From Flavimaricola marinus (lineage in GTDB: Bacteria; Pseudomonadota; Alphaproteobacteria; Rhodobacterales; Rhodobacteraceae), in contig NZ_FXZK01000001.1 of NCBI RefSeq assembly GCF_900184895.1, forward strand, positions 1,359,957 to 1,423,956: a stretch of DNA of 64,000 nucleotides. The letters run 5' to 3'. The position numbers were made by a program, and so were the translations under genes. Under the pieces are notes generated by a model, which did not search any database, was not told where the DNA came from, and worked only from the letters and a program-made list of their open reading frames with translations. Positions 38,149 to 47,162 of the stretch are shown here, one piece after another; position 1 is the first letter of the stretch, and each line of letters starts with the position of its first letter.

Positions 38149-38585
38149 CTCAACCCACTTCGCATACGGCTTTCACAAAGTTCCAAGAAGGAAATTAGAC
38201 GCTCATGTCGGCCAATTTGTGGACTAATCCTTTCGAAAAACGCATCTGAGATTATAAACAAACAAAGCTGGAGAATACTTGACTCCCCGTCGTCATCATT
38301 GGAACTTTCAGATAATTCGGAACAGCTTGAGCCTAGATAGAAATTTCGCGTCTCAAGTATAGTGTTCAATTGCGTTAAGCGCTCAACACAGTGAAAATAT
38401 GAAAGTCTATTAGGCTCATCCGGATTATAGCAATCCCTCTCCGCACTAAGCCAGCCCTCATTTGTGGCCATTTCGAGATTGTACCGATAACGATCAGACA
38501 ATGAGGTCGTTGCCTGGCAGTGGGCAGCGGCGCCGAAAGTCGTAACCAATAAAAAAACAGCCAAGCCTGTCCTCAGTTGCACCAA
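38142..38585 (-). CDS. Putative exported cysteine-containing protein, unassigned
   Basis: A 147-residue protein with a signal-peptide-like start (LRTGLAVFLLVTTFGAAAHC) and several cysteines in the mature part, including two near the end (CESRMRSGLRC). The Ala-His-Cys at the end of the hydrophobic core could be a lipobox, though weak. Not recognised. It overlaps the downstream membrane-protein gene. Confidence 0.55.
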   Translation of the reverse strand: MVQLRTGLAVFLLVTTFGAAAHCQATTSLSDRYRYNLEMATNEGWLSAERDCYNPDEPNRLSYFHCVERLTQLNTILETRNFYLGSSCSELSESSNDDDGESSILQLCLFIISDAFFERISPQIGRHERLISFLELCESRMRSGLRC

Positions 38586-38600
38586 GAGAACTTTCAGTTA

Positions 38601-38752
38601 TTACCCATCAATCTTCATCACCAAAATAAGTGCCTCCTGTAGTATAAGCACCTTTTCAAACTGGCACTTCATCTTCTTTTTATACACCTTCTGCTTGTCC
38701 AGCAACTTGTACTTGCGCAAGACGCCGACGACGTAGCTCTTCACCGTCACGT
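38601..38752 (-). pseudogene. C-terminal fragment of an unknown gene
   Basis: An open frame without a start reads SHVTVKSYVVGVLRKYKLLD and onward to a stop at 38601-38603, with many lysines and a regular coding-like pattern. Upstream it runs directly into an insertion-sequence-like end at 38753, so the gene appears truncated there. Family unknown. Confidence 0.4.
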
Positions 38753-38780
38753 GGCTTTGTTGCGCAAATCGGATTGGGGA
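38753..38780. mobile_element. Insertion-sequence end remnant
   Basis: GGCTTTGTTGCGCAAATCGG resembles the terminal inverted repeat of the IS903 group of the IS5 family. No transposase is attached. It joins two unrelated truncated genes, which fits an old IS-mediated junction. Confidence 0.4.
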
Positions 38781-38819
38781 GCCGACGAGCTTGGTCGAAT
38801 ATCACATGGGGTTCCGTCA

Positions 38820-39517
38820 TTGCGTGCCGTTGTGGGGTGCGGCCATCACCCAAAGAACCCGACCATGCAGGCTGTTTTTGATCTTCGCCGCGACCCGGCT
38901 GAGGTTCTGAACTTGAGCGAGGAAGACCTGGTCGAAGAAACCAAAGGACCCAACCGGGCTTTGCGCACAGTCTACGCAAACAAGATGCCAGCGCTGGTTG
39001 ACCTGGGCCTGGCGGCTGATCTGCCGGGCGCAATCGACCTACCCCCAGCTGAGATCGTCTGCGGGGCCGCTGTAGTGGCCGCTGAGGGCCAATTTGCCGC
39101 GCGGCTGGGTATGGCAAGGCAACAGCGCTGCCCGCCCTACAAGCCCGCCCAAGTGGTCGAGGAACGGCTGTACAAGGGGATTCCCAAGCCGTGCCGACGA
39201 AGGCCGGATGCAGGCCTTTCATGCGGCGGGTTGGGTCGCGCACGCAGAGATCGCCGAAACAATCGAGGACGATAGTTATCGCGAGCTGGCGGGCGCGGCG
39301 TATCGTGCTTCACGACCAACCTGACGCGCTGCAGCCCGAGCGCCGACAGATCCTTGAGGTTTGGCTGCAGAACCCGCTGGAGGGGTGGGACGAGGTCGAG
39401 GCAGGGTGCACCCTCGGTGACGCGCTAGTCGATCTGGAAGGTATCGTTGCAGATGAAACCAACGCATCTGCGCTGCAAGATATCCGGCATTGGCTGGAGC
39501 GTATCGGCGCAGGGTAG
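38820..39517 (+). pseudogene. Exodeoxyribonuclease I (SbcB) remnant, frameshifted
   Basis: The C-terminal part of an ExoI-like 3'-5' exonuclease. In the first frame it reads HHPKNPTMQAVFDLRRDPAE and later LPPAEI...FAARLGMARQ...PPYKPAQVVEERLYKG. The match then shifts frame near 39180 (FPSRADEGRMQAFHAAGW) and again near 39290 (RIVLHDQPDALQPERRQIL), ending at a stop at 39515-39517. The catalytic N-terminal DEDDh domain is absent. The match is recognised from family pattern, not from a search. It lies beside an IS end and is clearly dead. Confidence 0.7.
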
Positions 39518-39569
39518 CCTAGAAGGTGTCCGGCGCAACAAAGACAGGTTTTACCCGCTTACCGGGGTT

Positions 39570-39652
39570 GGTGCCGCCAGCGTGCGATGGCAGGCAAAAT
39601 AAACCCGGCATACCCGCAAAACCAGTGGGGCCGACACCGCCGACCCCACCCC
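39570..39652 (-). repeat. G-rich boundary motif, copy A
   Basis: Read on the minus strand: GGGGTGGGG, then a pyrimidine-poor stretch with TTTTGCGGGTATGCCGGGTTT. Related sequence recurs at 51339-51395 and 58052-58110, with shorter GGGGTGGGG cores at 43687-43700 and 45415-45426. It lies just past the primase stop. Confidence 0.45.
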
Positions 39653-39670
39653 TGTTTTGTACCTGACCCT

Positions 39671-42082
39671 TTAGAAGGGCGTATCGATTGCCGGTGGCAG
39701 CCCAGGGGTCTCCAACCGGTAGCGTTTCACGCCTGACGGATCATCAATGCAAAGCAATTTACGCCCGCTGACGAGCCGATCTTTATGCTTCGCCAGATAG
39801 CGTCCGACGCTGCGGGTATTGAACACAGGCTTTGGGGTGCGCTCGGCAAGAGCCTGGTGCAGCGCAGCTGTCTTAGAACGTGGCGTTTTCGTTGCATCGT
39901 TCGCCAATTCCGCCAGAGTGACTGAACGTCCGCCAAGCGCGTCGGCCCAGAGTTCGAGAAGCTCGGCGAGCTCGTTCTTTCGCGGGTCATCTGCAATTAC
40001 ATTTTCGCGCGTGACTGCAGGGTCTTCTTCGCCCAACCATACCAGGGCCTCGCGGACCAGATTCCACCCTTCGAAGGACCCCAATGGGGTCATGCGGTTA
40101 GGTTTCCCCGCAACCACATAAGCGCGAAGGACCGTGAGCGCTGCCACGACAAGGCGCGGGCGGTCCGCCAAAACCTCAGCGATAAGGTCGAACGAGTGCT
40201 CAATTTGGTCAGGTCGCTCAGCTCCGGTATCGATGCGGCAGACCAGGGTGCGGCGTCCCAGGTCTCCCACGACTTCGAGGTTGTTACCCGTTGCCATCAC
40301 GAGGACGTTTGTAAGCACCTGCTTCATCTCAGACTTGCCTAGAATGCGCGACGCGATGACCTCGGACGTCAGCATTGAGCACAATGTATCGCCCCCCAAC
40401 TGGCGCTCGCAGTTGTCGATCACCAAGACCGCGTCGCCAGCCATCAAGATGCTGGCAAGACGCTTTTCATCTTCTTCAGGGGTTTTCCCCTGGTTGATGA
40501 TGGTCGGCTTGTAGCCGGAGGCAATCACACCGACGGCCTCGCACAAGAGTGTCTTGCCCGAACCTGCCGTAGGCGCGTCTATCGCAAACAGCGGAGCAGT
40601 CGGTAGAATACGGCGGATCACCGAGGTGACGACGGCCGCCAACAGCACAGACCAGTCGGCCGGCGTCGGTAGCTGATACTCACGGAACGGCTTTCTCAGA
40701 ACCCGCATCGCCTCTTGCGCGTCCGCGAAGCTCGGGTTGTTGGGTACCTGGGGAAACACCACGCCCCCCGGGTCGTAGAGCAGGCCGGACGCAGAATCAT
40801 ACCCAGGTTCTTGCAGGATCGTACCGTCCGCCCGCATGGTGGGACAAGACACGACACCCCGGAGTACCGGCGCGTGCCATTCGCCGACGCGCGCCAACAA
40901 CGCCCTAGCATGTTCGTGGGGTGGATTGACTGGATAGGGCTCCTCCTTGCCGTTCCTCATCCAGATCGCCGAGATTGCGAATTTGTCCTTGAGCCAGGCC
41001 GAGCTGACTGGATGAATCAGCAAGGCTCCACTCGGGCGTTGTACGCCGTCGTCACCCTCGCTTTGAGGCAGACGCAAGACACGCACGAGGTTCTCGCCCC
41101 GCTGGTAGACACCAAGACCGGCGGCAAGCAGGGCTGCCTCAGCTTGATCTACCTCTGACGGTAGGTTGCCTCCTTGAAGGACGATCACCGGTCGGCCTGA
41201 ACTGCCGCCTTTTCGTGTTGTGGCCTTGGAGCCAAGCCACTTGCGAAACGCCGGTTCCGCCTCTTCGATCTCAAGGCGGGAGCAGAGCTCAGGCAGTCCC
41301 CATACGCCCTCACCTGCATCGACGCGGGCGCGCGTGGCGGCGGCCTTACCACGTCGTTTTTCGGCTTCTTCATCACCGGCGAGCGATGCGACGCACACGA
41401 TCAGGTCGTCGATCATCGCGTCTTCGAGGCCGGCACGCACGAGCACGCCGGCGATCATCATGCAGACTTCATCGCGCTGGCCATTAACTTTTGGATAGGC
41501 CATCGCAACGGTAGAGAGAACGGCGATGATCCCGCAGAGCTTCAGCAACTCATCAGCCTCGACTGTAGGAACAGAAGTCGCACCAATGTGCCATTGCACT
41601 CTCTCACCGCTCGGATGGATTGACGGCGGGAACATGGTTTGATGTCCGTCTCCCCGCACCTCGAGAAGCATCGCGCGCTCTGCAGCTAGCTTGGCCGCGA
41701 CCTCTTTTGGCAGCTCAAACGTGTAGCGCCCCTTCTTGAGTTCGGCTTGGACGATGCGGTGGCTATATGGTGACCCAGGTCGGCCAAAACTCGGGAAGTC
41801 ATCAAAGGTGATCTTGGCGAGTTCCGCTGCTTCGCGGCAGTCGTAATCGCAATCGATAAGGTTTCTTGAACGCTTTCCAAGCGCGATACCCACGTTGCTG
41901 TTTTCGGAAAACTCGGCCCGGATTTCAGCTTCAGACCATACCCGCGGTTCTTTCCATTTACCCGCTGGCGACTTCTGAAGGGGTGGGAGCCGTAACGGCT
42001 CCCACTCAAGTTTCATGTATGTTAGCGCTGCGGTTGCGGCACTTTCCATGGCGTCTAGCGACTGCGCGAATTGCTTAGTCAT
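39671..42082 (-). CDS. Primase-polymerase / P-loop helicase replication protein
   Basis: An 803-residue protein of the kind used by P4-like integrative elements to replicate. The N-terminal third looks like a bifunctional primase/polymerase domain (SNVGIALGKRSRNLIDCDYDC contains the acidic pair, with HRIV later). The C-terminal half holds an ATPase with Walker A IDAPTAGSGKTLL, Walker B-like AVLVIDNCE and an MATGNN sensor. The ATG at 42080-42082 (MTKQFAQSLDAMES) overlaps the upstream gene by eight bases; a longer frame upstream exists but lies within that gene. Replicative role is inferred. Confidence 0.75.
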   Translation of the reverse strand: MTKQFAQSLDAMESAATAALTYMKLEWEPLRLPPLQKSPAGKWKEPRVWSEAEIRAEFSENSNVGIALGKRSRNLIDCDYDCREAAELAKITFDDFPSFGRPGSPYSHRIVQAELKKGRYTFELPKEVAAKLAAERAMLLEVRGDGHQTMFPPSIHPSGERVQWHIGATSVPTVEADELLKLCGIIAVLSTVAMAYPKVNGQRDEVCMMIAGVLVRAGLEDAMIDDLIVCVASLAGDEEAEKRRGKAAATRARVDAGEGVWGLPELCSRLEIEEAEPAFRKWLGSKATTRKGGSSGRPVIVLQGGNLPSEVDQAEAALLAAGLGVYQRGENLVRVLRLPQSEGDDGVQRPSGALLIHPVSSAWLKDKFAISAIWMRNGKEEPYPVNPPHEHARALLARVGEWHAPVLRGVVSCPTMRADGTILQEPGYDSASGLLYDPGGVVFPQVPNNPSFADAQEAMRVLRKPFREYQLPTPADWSVLLAAVVTSVIRRILPTAPLFAIDAPTAGSGKTLLCEAVGVIASGYKPTIINQGKTPEEDEKRLASILMAGDAVLVIDNCERQLGGDTLCSMLTSEVIASRILGKSEMKQVLTNVLVMATGNNLEVVGDLGRRTLVCRIDTGAERPDQIEHSFDLIAEVLADRPRLVVAALTVLRAYVVAGKPNRMTPLGSFEGWNLVREALVWLGEEDPAVTRENVIADDPRKNELAELLELWADALGGRSVTLAELANDATKTPRSKTAALHQALAERTPKPVFNTRSVGRYLAKHKDRLVSGRKLLCIDDPSGVKRYRLETPGLPPAIDTPF

Positions 42083-42338
42083 GCCTCGTCCCCCGATCAC
42101 TGCAGACGTTGGCGTCAAGCCACTCCTGAACTTCTGCGAGAACGTACCATTCGTAATCGTGGTCGTGGACGAGCTGTGGACCCTTTCCGCTAGCTTGAAG
42201 CGCATCCCAGTAGGCTTCACTGGTGTTGGTCAGAATCGCAACAGTGCGTGGTAAGATATAGGTAGTTCGGCGAACTTCGTGCGCGTGGATGCTGACTGCG
42301 ATGAACGCAGGCGTAATCTGTGGGATTTCAACAATCAT
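42075..42338 (-). CDS. Small hypothetical protein of the replication module
   Basis: An 87-residue protein starting MIVEIPQITPAFIAVSIHAH, with a GGAGGT ribosome site just upstream of the ATG at 42336-42338. It overlaps the end of the AlpA-like gene by 11 bases and the start of the primase gene by eight, so the three are translated from one message. No domain recognised; a regulatory or accessory replication role is only inferred from position. Confidence 0.6.
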   Translation of the reverse strand: MIVEIPQITPAFIAVSIHAHEVRRTTYILPRTVAILTNTSEAYWDALQASGKGPQLVHDHDYEWYVLAEVQEWLDANVCSDRGTRHD

Positions 42339-42519
42339 GGTGACCTCCGTCAACGAAGGCATCCAGATCAACGCTTCGGTAGCGGACGGCCGTACCTCCG
42401 ACCTTCACAAAGCGAGGACCGCGGTTTTGGGACCGCCACTTTTCCAGGGTCTGAGGGCTCACCGATAGCTGGCGCGCCGCCAGCTTTGTGTTCAAAAGTT
42501 CAGTGCTTCTGTGGGTCAT
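42328..42519 (-). CDS. AlpA-like excisionase/transcriptional regulator
   Basis: A 63-residue MerR-type winged-helix protein: LLNTKLAARQLSVSPQTLEKWRSQNRGPRFVKVGG. This pattern (helix-turn-helix followed by RGPRF-x-KVG and a tyrosine-containing wing) is that of AlpA-family regulators and excisionases in P4-like islands. The ATG at 42517-42519 follows GGAGG at ideal spacing. It heads the replication operon and probably controls it or integrase expression. Confidence 0.85.
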   Translation of the reverse strand: MTHRSTELLNTKLAARQLSVSPQTLEKWRSQNRGPRFVKVGGTAVRYRSVDLDAFVDGGHHDC

Positions 42520-42540
42520 GAAGACCTCCATTTAGTTTTC

Positions 42541-42550
42541 GGAGGCCTCC
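42541..42550. promoter_or_regulatory. Palindrome upstream of alpA-like gene
   Basis: Perfect 10-bp palindrome GGAGGCCTCC, 22 bases before the AlpA-like start. Its position suits an operator for that regulator; binding is not shown. Confidence 0.4.
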
Positions 42551-42584
42551 TATTGGTCACACATTTGGCGGTTCGTCAGCGTGT

Positions 42585-43190
42585 TTAATTCAGTGTATTA
42601 GCGTCCCGGCTTGGCAAGGACGGGTTCTCAAAAGGGATACCCAATATGACAAGCAAGTTCTTGATCTCTCGCAAGTTCATGTTCACCACATCGTCATGAG
42701 CGCGCGGACCCCAGCCAACAACGAGACGAAGCAGCCCATCTCGCTGATCATTGAATTTGTTGACCAAATTACGGATCTTTTCATCCCGATTGTGGGGCCG
42801 GTAGCCGTTGTCTTGCTGTTCTCTCCTAGTTAAAGCGATGCGCGCCAACTCGGTAACGGATGTGCAAGCCGTATCATCAATGTGGAGCCAGAACGGAACG
42901 TATCTCTCGTCCACCTCATACGGACCGCGTTCGTCTGCATACTTCTGAGCCATCGTTATTAGCTCTGGGATGTCGAGGGCGACAGGCTTGCCGCTTGGAG
43001 GTGGGATGCCGAAGAGCGCCTTCTTGGCTGATCTCAAGCGGACACCCGGGTCATCGGTCTTCGAGTTGGTTGGATTTGCACGAATGAAGCCCAAAAGAGC
43101 AGCATCGACCATTGCCATAATACTTGGATTGTCTTTCCAGTCGTCTTCCATTCTTGCTCCAAAAAAGTGGCCCGACACTTCGGGGGTCAT
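42585..43190 (-). CDS. Hypothetical protein upstream of the replication module
   Basis: A 201-residue soluble, mainly helical protein that I do not recognise. Visible features are a proline-rich middle (FGIPPPSGKPVALDIPE) and a C-terminal helix set around NLREIKNLLVILGIPFENP. Alternative starts are the ATG at 43190 and one at 43149-43151 (MEDDWKDNPS). It is on the same strand as the AlpA-like gene, 65 bases upstream, and may belong to the element's core. Confidence 0.55.
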   Translation of the reverse strand: MTPEVSGHFFGARMEDDWKDNPSIMAMVDAALLGFIRANPTNSKTDDPGVRLRSAKKALFGIPPPSGKPVALDIPELITMAQKYADERGPYEVDERYVPFWLHIDDTACTSVTELARIALTRREQQDNGYRPHNRDEKIRNLVNKFNDQRDGLLRLVVGWGPRAHDDVVNMNLREIKNLLVILGIPFENPSLPSRDANTLN

Positions 43191-43915
43191 AGTTTAACCC
43201 TTGGCACACTGCCAATCATCTTGTCTCACGGAAGGCCTAACAACGCCGCTCCTATTTGCATATCCTGGTAAGGCCTTCGCCAACGCGGCCCGCGTGGTTG
43301 CCGATGGGCGGCAACATGTACTTTTGGTGCGAAGCTTCGCAGGCGTACACGCGCGTGCAGGTCGGCAACAAAGAACCCGTGCACCACGATCATGTTCAAA
43401 AATGGCCAACGGCATAGATGATGGCCCGTCAGCCCTATCAGCCAGGCCAGTGCAGAGATCACCGAACGCGGGAAGCACGATCGCCGACAGGCACAGCAAC
43501 CCGGTCCCAGGTGTCAAGCTCAGCCCTGCTTCCCTTGCGACCCGCGAACAACCCCAGCCGAAGCTCTCGCCAGCCTTGTCCTGACTTTGACCAGAATCTG
43601 GCCGTTCTTCTTCTCACTATGATCCAAGTGATCGGCACATCCCTTCGCGAGGGACAGTCGCCCCTGGGGGGCACTCGTCCTCCCCGTTGGTAGGGTGGGG
43701 TGGGGGTATAGGCTGCGGTGTGATGGCTAGGCTGGGGCCAAGGGCGCCCTGCTACGGGGCCTACACGGCGCGCTGCCAGTGCGGCTGCACTGTGCAGGGC
43801 GCCACGTGCCACGTGGGGTCAGCCCATGCCGTTGGTTGGCGGTGGGCGCTGGCCCTGCACTGGCGTGGTGTGCCAGGCACCGGGTTGGCACTGCCAGCCT
43901 GCCCCCTACCGCACG
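43191..43915. other. Non-coding, GC-rich stretch between module and integrase
   Basis: Open frames here lack family features and overlap on both strands. The right half is very GC-rich with short direct and inverted repeats (for example GCCACGTGCCACGTGGG near 43800) and a GTGGGGTGGGG-type core at 43687-43700. It could hold the element's replication origin or a lost gene; nothing definite can be assigned. Confidence 0.45.
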
Positions 43916-45133
43916 TCAGGCGGCGGCATCGCCTGCTTCTTGGGCCGCCATGCGCTGGATCTGGGCCTCGGGCGCGCTCACCCGCTTGAGTATCTCTGTC
44001 GCCACAGCGTCCACCGGCCCCCGCAGCCGTTCCGCATTGCTGACGATGTAGCCCGCTGTAACGTCGCCACTCAGCCGGTGGTTTAGCAACCGCTTCAGGG
44101 CATAGTGCGGGATGTCCAGGCTCTCGGCGACGGTGATGAACGTCCGACGCAGATCGTGCAGAGTGAACTTGACGCCCGACCGTTCAGTGACCCGGGCCGT
44201 GAACTTTTTGGTCTCTACGATGTGCCCCGTTTTGCCTTTGCTCGGGAATACCCAAGGCGACTTGCCGGTCAACACGCGCCGCGCCTGAAACAGGTCCACC
44301 AAGTAGGTGGACAGCGGCAGGTCCAAGGGATCGCCGTTCTTGGTCTTCGGGATATGCAGCGCCCGCCCGCGCAGATCGATGTACTCCCACCGAAGGCTAG
44401 CAATCTCGTTGCGGCGCATGCCGGTGAACAGGGCGACCAGAAGAAAGTCCCGCGAATACTCCGGCTCCAGCATCACCGCAGCCCACCATGCTGGCAGGTC
44501 TAGCGCGGCTACAGAGGTCCTGCGCCGTGTCTCCTGATGCCAAGCGCGGGCCTGGGTGAGGATGGTGGCTGGGTTTGGTGGAAAGCTGTCATGCGAGGCA
44601 GCCGCCACATTGTAGACAGACCGGAAGTGCCGCATCACGTTGTTAGCCGTTACCGCCCCATGGTCCTTGCCCACCCGCTGATGCCGCTTCAGCACCATTT
44701 GGCGGGTGATGGATACCAAGGGCATTTTTGCCCAGTCCTTGAGGTACTTGTCGAACGATCGGCGGTACATGCCAATCGTGCTGGTTGCCAAGGACGCGCC
44801 ACGGGTTTGCAGGAACTGGTTGAACGCGGCCGCGACGGTGATGGTCTCCTCGTACTGCTGCCGCTTTTTTGCGTTTGGGTCCACGCCACCCGCCATGTCG
44901 ATCAAGTGCCCCATGGCCACCTTGCGGGCTGCTTCGACGCTGAACACATCCGTTCGCCCAATCGATATGCGCTTGGTCCTGCCAAGCACTTGGCCCTCAA
45001 CAAAGTAGACCTTGGACTGTGTACCCACCCGGACCCCAAGGCCCGTTAGGGTTTCGTCCCGGTACAGAACCTGGCCCGCCTTGGGGAAGGGCAGGGCATC
45101 AACCGAACGTTTGGTAAAGTGTAGTTTTGGCAT
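43916..45133 (-). CDS. Tyrosine-type site-specific integrase (P4-like)
   Basis: A 405-residue integrase of the phage P4/DUF4102 group. It has an N-terminal arm-binding domain (VLYRDETLTGLGVRVG), a SAM-like core-binding domain, and a catalytic domain with arginine in FTGMRRNEIASL, lysine in IPKTKNGDP, HxxR in LHDLRRTF, and histidine plus nucleophilic tyrosine in NHRLSGDVTAGYI. All catalytic residues are intact. It is the likely agent of insertion at tRNA-Thr, although it sits in mid-island. The promoter side has tandem 10-bp repeats. Confidence 0.93.
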   Translation of the reverse strand: MPKLHFTKRSVDALPFPKAGQVLYRDETLTGLGVRVGTQSKVYFVEGQVLGRTKRISIGRTDVFSVEAARKVAMGHLIDMAGGVDPNAKKRQQYEETITVAAAFNQFLQTRGASLATSTIGMYRRSFDKYLKDWAKMPLVSITRQMVLKRHQRVGKDHGAVTANNVMRHFRSVYNVAAASHDSFPPNPATILTQARAWHQETRRRTSVAALDLPAWWAAVMLEPEYSRDFLLVALFTGMRRNEIASLRWEYIDLRGRALHIPKTKNGDPLDLPLSTYLVDLFQARRVLTGKSPWVFPSKGKTGHIVETKKFTARVTERSGVKFTLHDLRRTFITVAESLDIPHYALKRLLNHRLSGDVTAGYIVSNAERLRGPVDAVATEILKRVSAPEAQIQRMAAQEAGDAAA

Positions 45134-45240
45134 TTGAGACCTCCTCTGGCCTCAACTAAACGTACTGCCGAAATCAAGAAAAAGCAATGACTATCAGATA
45201 CTTATCAGGATATTCCTGTGTCGTCCGGTATGATCCAAGG

Positions 45241-45260
45241 CTGTCCTACGCTGTCCTACG
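45241..45260. repeat. Tandem 10-bp repeats upstream of the integrase
   Basis: CTGTCCTACG twice in perfect tandem, 108 bases before the integrase start, followed by the palindrome GCGCATGCGC. They could be integrase arm-type sites or a regulator site. The rest of 45134-45568 shows no gene; a GGGGTGGGG core lies at 45415-45426. Confidence 0.45.
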
Positions 45261-45645
45261 CGCATGCGCGATACGGCAGGTTGGAAGATCGCACACTAAA
45301 CACTCCCAAGGACGACTAGAGCTCTGCGATGTGCTGATAGGAAACGACAAAACACCCCAAGTGGGGTCGGACCTCGAGCGGCCGCTGGTGCCGATGCTTT
45401 TGCAGGCTCGATGATGGGGTGGGGTGCCTGTCGCTCGTAATTGAGTTTACTAAGCAACCGCACTCAATGAGGCCCACAAATGATTTCGCCGTACGAAGGG
45501 CAAATGTTTGCCATACATCTGCCCATGCATTGAGCCATTGTATGGGTCATGAGTGGAGGACGGTTAAAATGAAACGAATGACACTCGGGGCACTTAGTGC
45601 GATTACTCTAATTGTTTCTGCTTATGTCCTGGCTTCCGTTCTTTG

Positions 45646-46817
45646 GGAACGTCTGAAAAACCTCCCGCTCTTAGTCTGATCTGGTAGTCTCTGGCATCCC
45701 CTGCAAGGAGCCCATCAGATGCCAAAGCAACCTGCATTCCCTGGCCTCCGCGATGCGATGAAGAAGAAGCAGGCGCGGCGCGAAGTGTTCCTGTCCGAGA
45801 TGGAGGCGGTGGTCCCTTGGGGGCGGCTGTTGGGACTGATCACACCACATTATCCAAAAGCCGGACCGAAGGGCGGGCGCCCACCGATGCCCATTGAGAC
45901 CATGCTGCGCGTCTACTTCCTCCAGAATTGGTATGCTCTGAGCGATCCGATGGCGGAGGAGATGCTCTACGACAGCGAGGCTATGCGCCGCTTTGCCGGG
46001 ATCGAGCTGGGCGACGACCGTATTCCGGACGAGACCACCATCCTCAACTTCCGCCACCTGCTGGAGCGGCACGGATTGACCGAGGCGATCTTTGTGGAGG
46101 TGAATGCGCATCTCGCCGACAGGGGCATCACCTTGCGCTCCGGCACGCTGGTGGATGCGACGATCATCGATGCGCCGTCATCGACCAAGAACAAGGCCAG
46201 GGCGCGAGACCCCGAAATGTCGTCCACGAAGAAGGGGAATGACTGGTTCTTCGGTATGAAAGCGCACATCGGCGTCGACGCCGGAAGTGGCGTGATCCAC
46301 AGCCTCGAGACCTCGACGGCCAAGCTGCACGATAGCCAGGTCTGGGATGCTCTGCTGCACGGCAACGAGACCTCGGTCTGGGCTGACAAGGGTTATGTCA
46401 GTGCCGAGCGTGCGGCCGCGTTCAGTGGCCCTGGCAAGTTCTGGGGCGTCATGCGCAAGGCCCCAAAGGGCGGCAATCTGCATCCACTTGAGGAAAGCAC
46501 CAACCGCATCATCGCCAAGGTAAGGGCCAGGGTCGAGCATCCCTTCCGTGTCATCAAACGCCAGTTTGGCCATGTGAAGACCCGCTACCGCGGCCTCGCC
46601 AAGAACCGGGCCCAGCTCTTTACGCTGTTCGCGCTCGGCAACCTCTTCCTCGTGCGACGAAAGCTGATCTCATGAGGACGAGTCCGCCCGGAAACGGGTC
46701 TCACGCCCCAAGAGCGGCACGGAAAGCATCAAATAGGCCGCCTTCGCCTACGAAAGGCGTCGCAAAAACGGTCAGACAGTAGTCTCGGCGCAGCCGGCGC
46801 CGTTGATCAGACGTTCC
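45646..46817 (+). mobile_element. IS5-family insertion sequence
   Basis: A 1172-bp element. Its ends are imperfect inverted repeats starting GGAACGTCTGA on both sides (11 identical bases, about 14 of 16). It is flanked by a direct duplication TTTG (45642-45645 and 46818-46821). One intact transposase gene fills it. The intact frame and matching ends suggest a recent insertion. Confidence 0.85.
45719..46675 (+). CDS. IS5-family transposase
   Basis: A 318-residue DDE transposase. The catalytic residues appear in VDATIIDAPSS, IGVDAGSGVIHS and VEHPFRVIKRQFGHVKTRYRG, with the Y-(2)-R-(3)-E-type signature around the glutamate. The N-terminus MPKQPAFPGLRDAMKKKQ and DPMAEEMLYDSEAMRRFAG segment are typical of the IS5 group. 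The gene is intact and probably active. Confidence 0.93.
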   Translation: MPKQPAFPGLRDAMKKKQARREVFLSEMEAVVPWGRLLGLITPHYPKAGPKGGRPPMPIETMLRVYFLQNWYALSDPMAEEMLYDSEAMRRFAGIELGDDRIPDETTILNFRHLLERHGLTEAIFVEVNAHLADRGITLRSGTLVDATIIDAPSSTKNKARARDPEMSSTKKGNDWFFGMKAHIGVDAGSGVIHSLETSTAKLHDSQVWDALLHGNETSVWADKGYVSAERAAAFSGPGKFWGVMRKAPKGGNLHPLEESTNRIIAKVRARVEHPFRVIKRQFGHVKTRYRGLAKNRAQLFTLFALGNLFLVRRKLIS

Positions 46818-47162
46818 TTTGGTCTAGAGATGTCCTCGCCGATAGTGGCTCTCAAGGTGCCACCGAGATAGTTCAGGCTCAAACTAGCCAGGCCAATTGG
46901 TCCAACCGTGAAATTTGCCGCGCGGCTGTAAAGACGTATTTCTTTTTGGAAAGCCTGCCTGTGGATGCGCCAAGTGTTAGGGGTTACGACGGCTTTCGAT
47001 CACAAGCCGGAAATCTCTATGGTTGCGAGGTGTCGGGTGACGTAACTGCTTTTAGATGGGTCAACGACACGAGCGGCAACATGAGTAGCCGTTCCACTAG
47101 ATTCACAATAAGTGGCAACCGTTTAACGGTGATCTCAGACATGCAGCGCGAAGTCTTTGCAA

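Noticed and set aside
38680..39243. Minus-strand frame opposite the exonuclease I remnant
   Set aside because: It is antisense to the recognisable ExoI remnant and rich in P and R, a typical shadow.
43194..43812. Overlapping minus-strand frames between the unknown gene and the integrase
   Set aside because: Low-complexity, arginine- and alanine-rich translations on both strands, no ribosome sites, no family pattern.
45380..45415. Possible third, decayed att copy near the integrase
   Set aside because: Only short matches (TGGGGTCGG and a reversed TGGTGCCG) in the wrong relative arrangement; could easily be chance.
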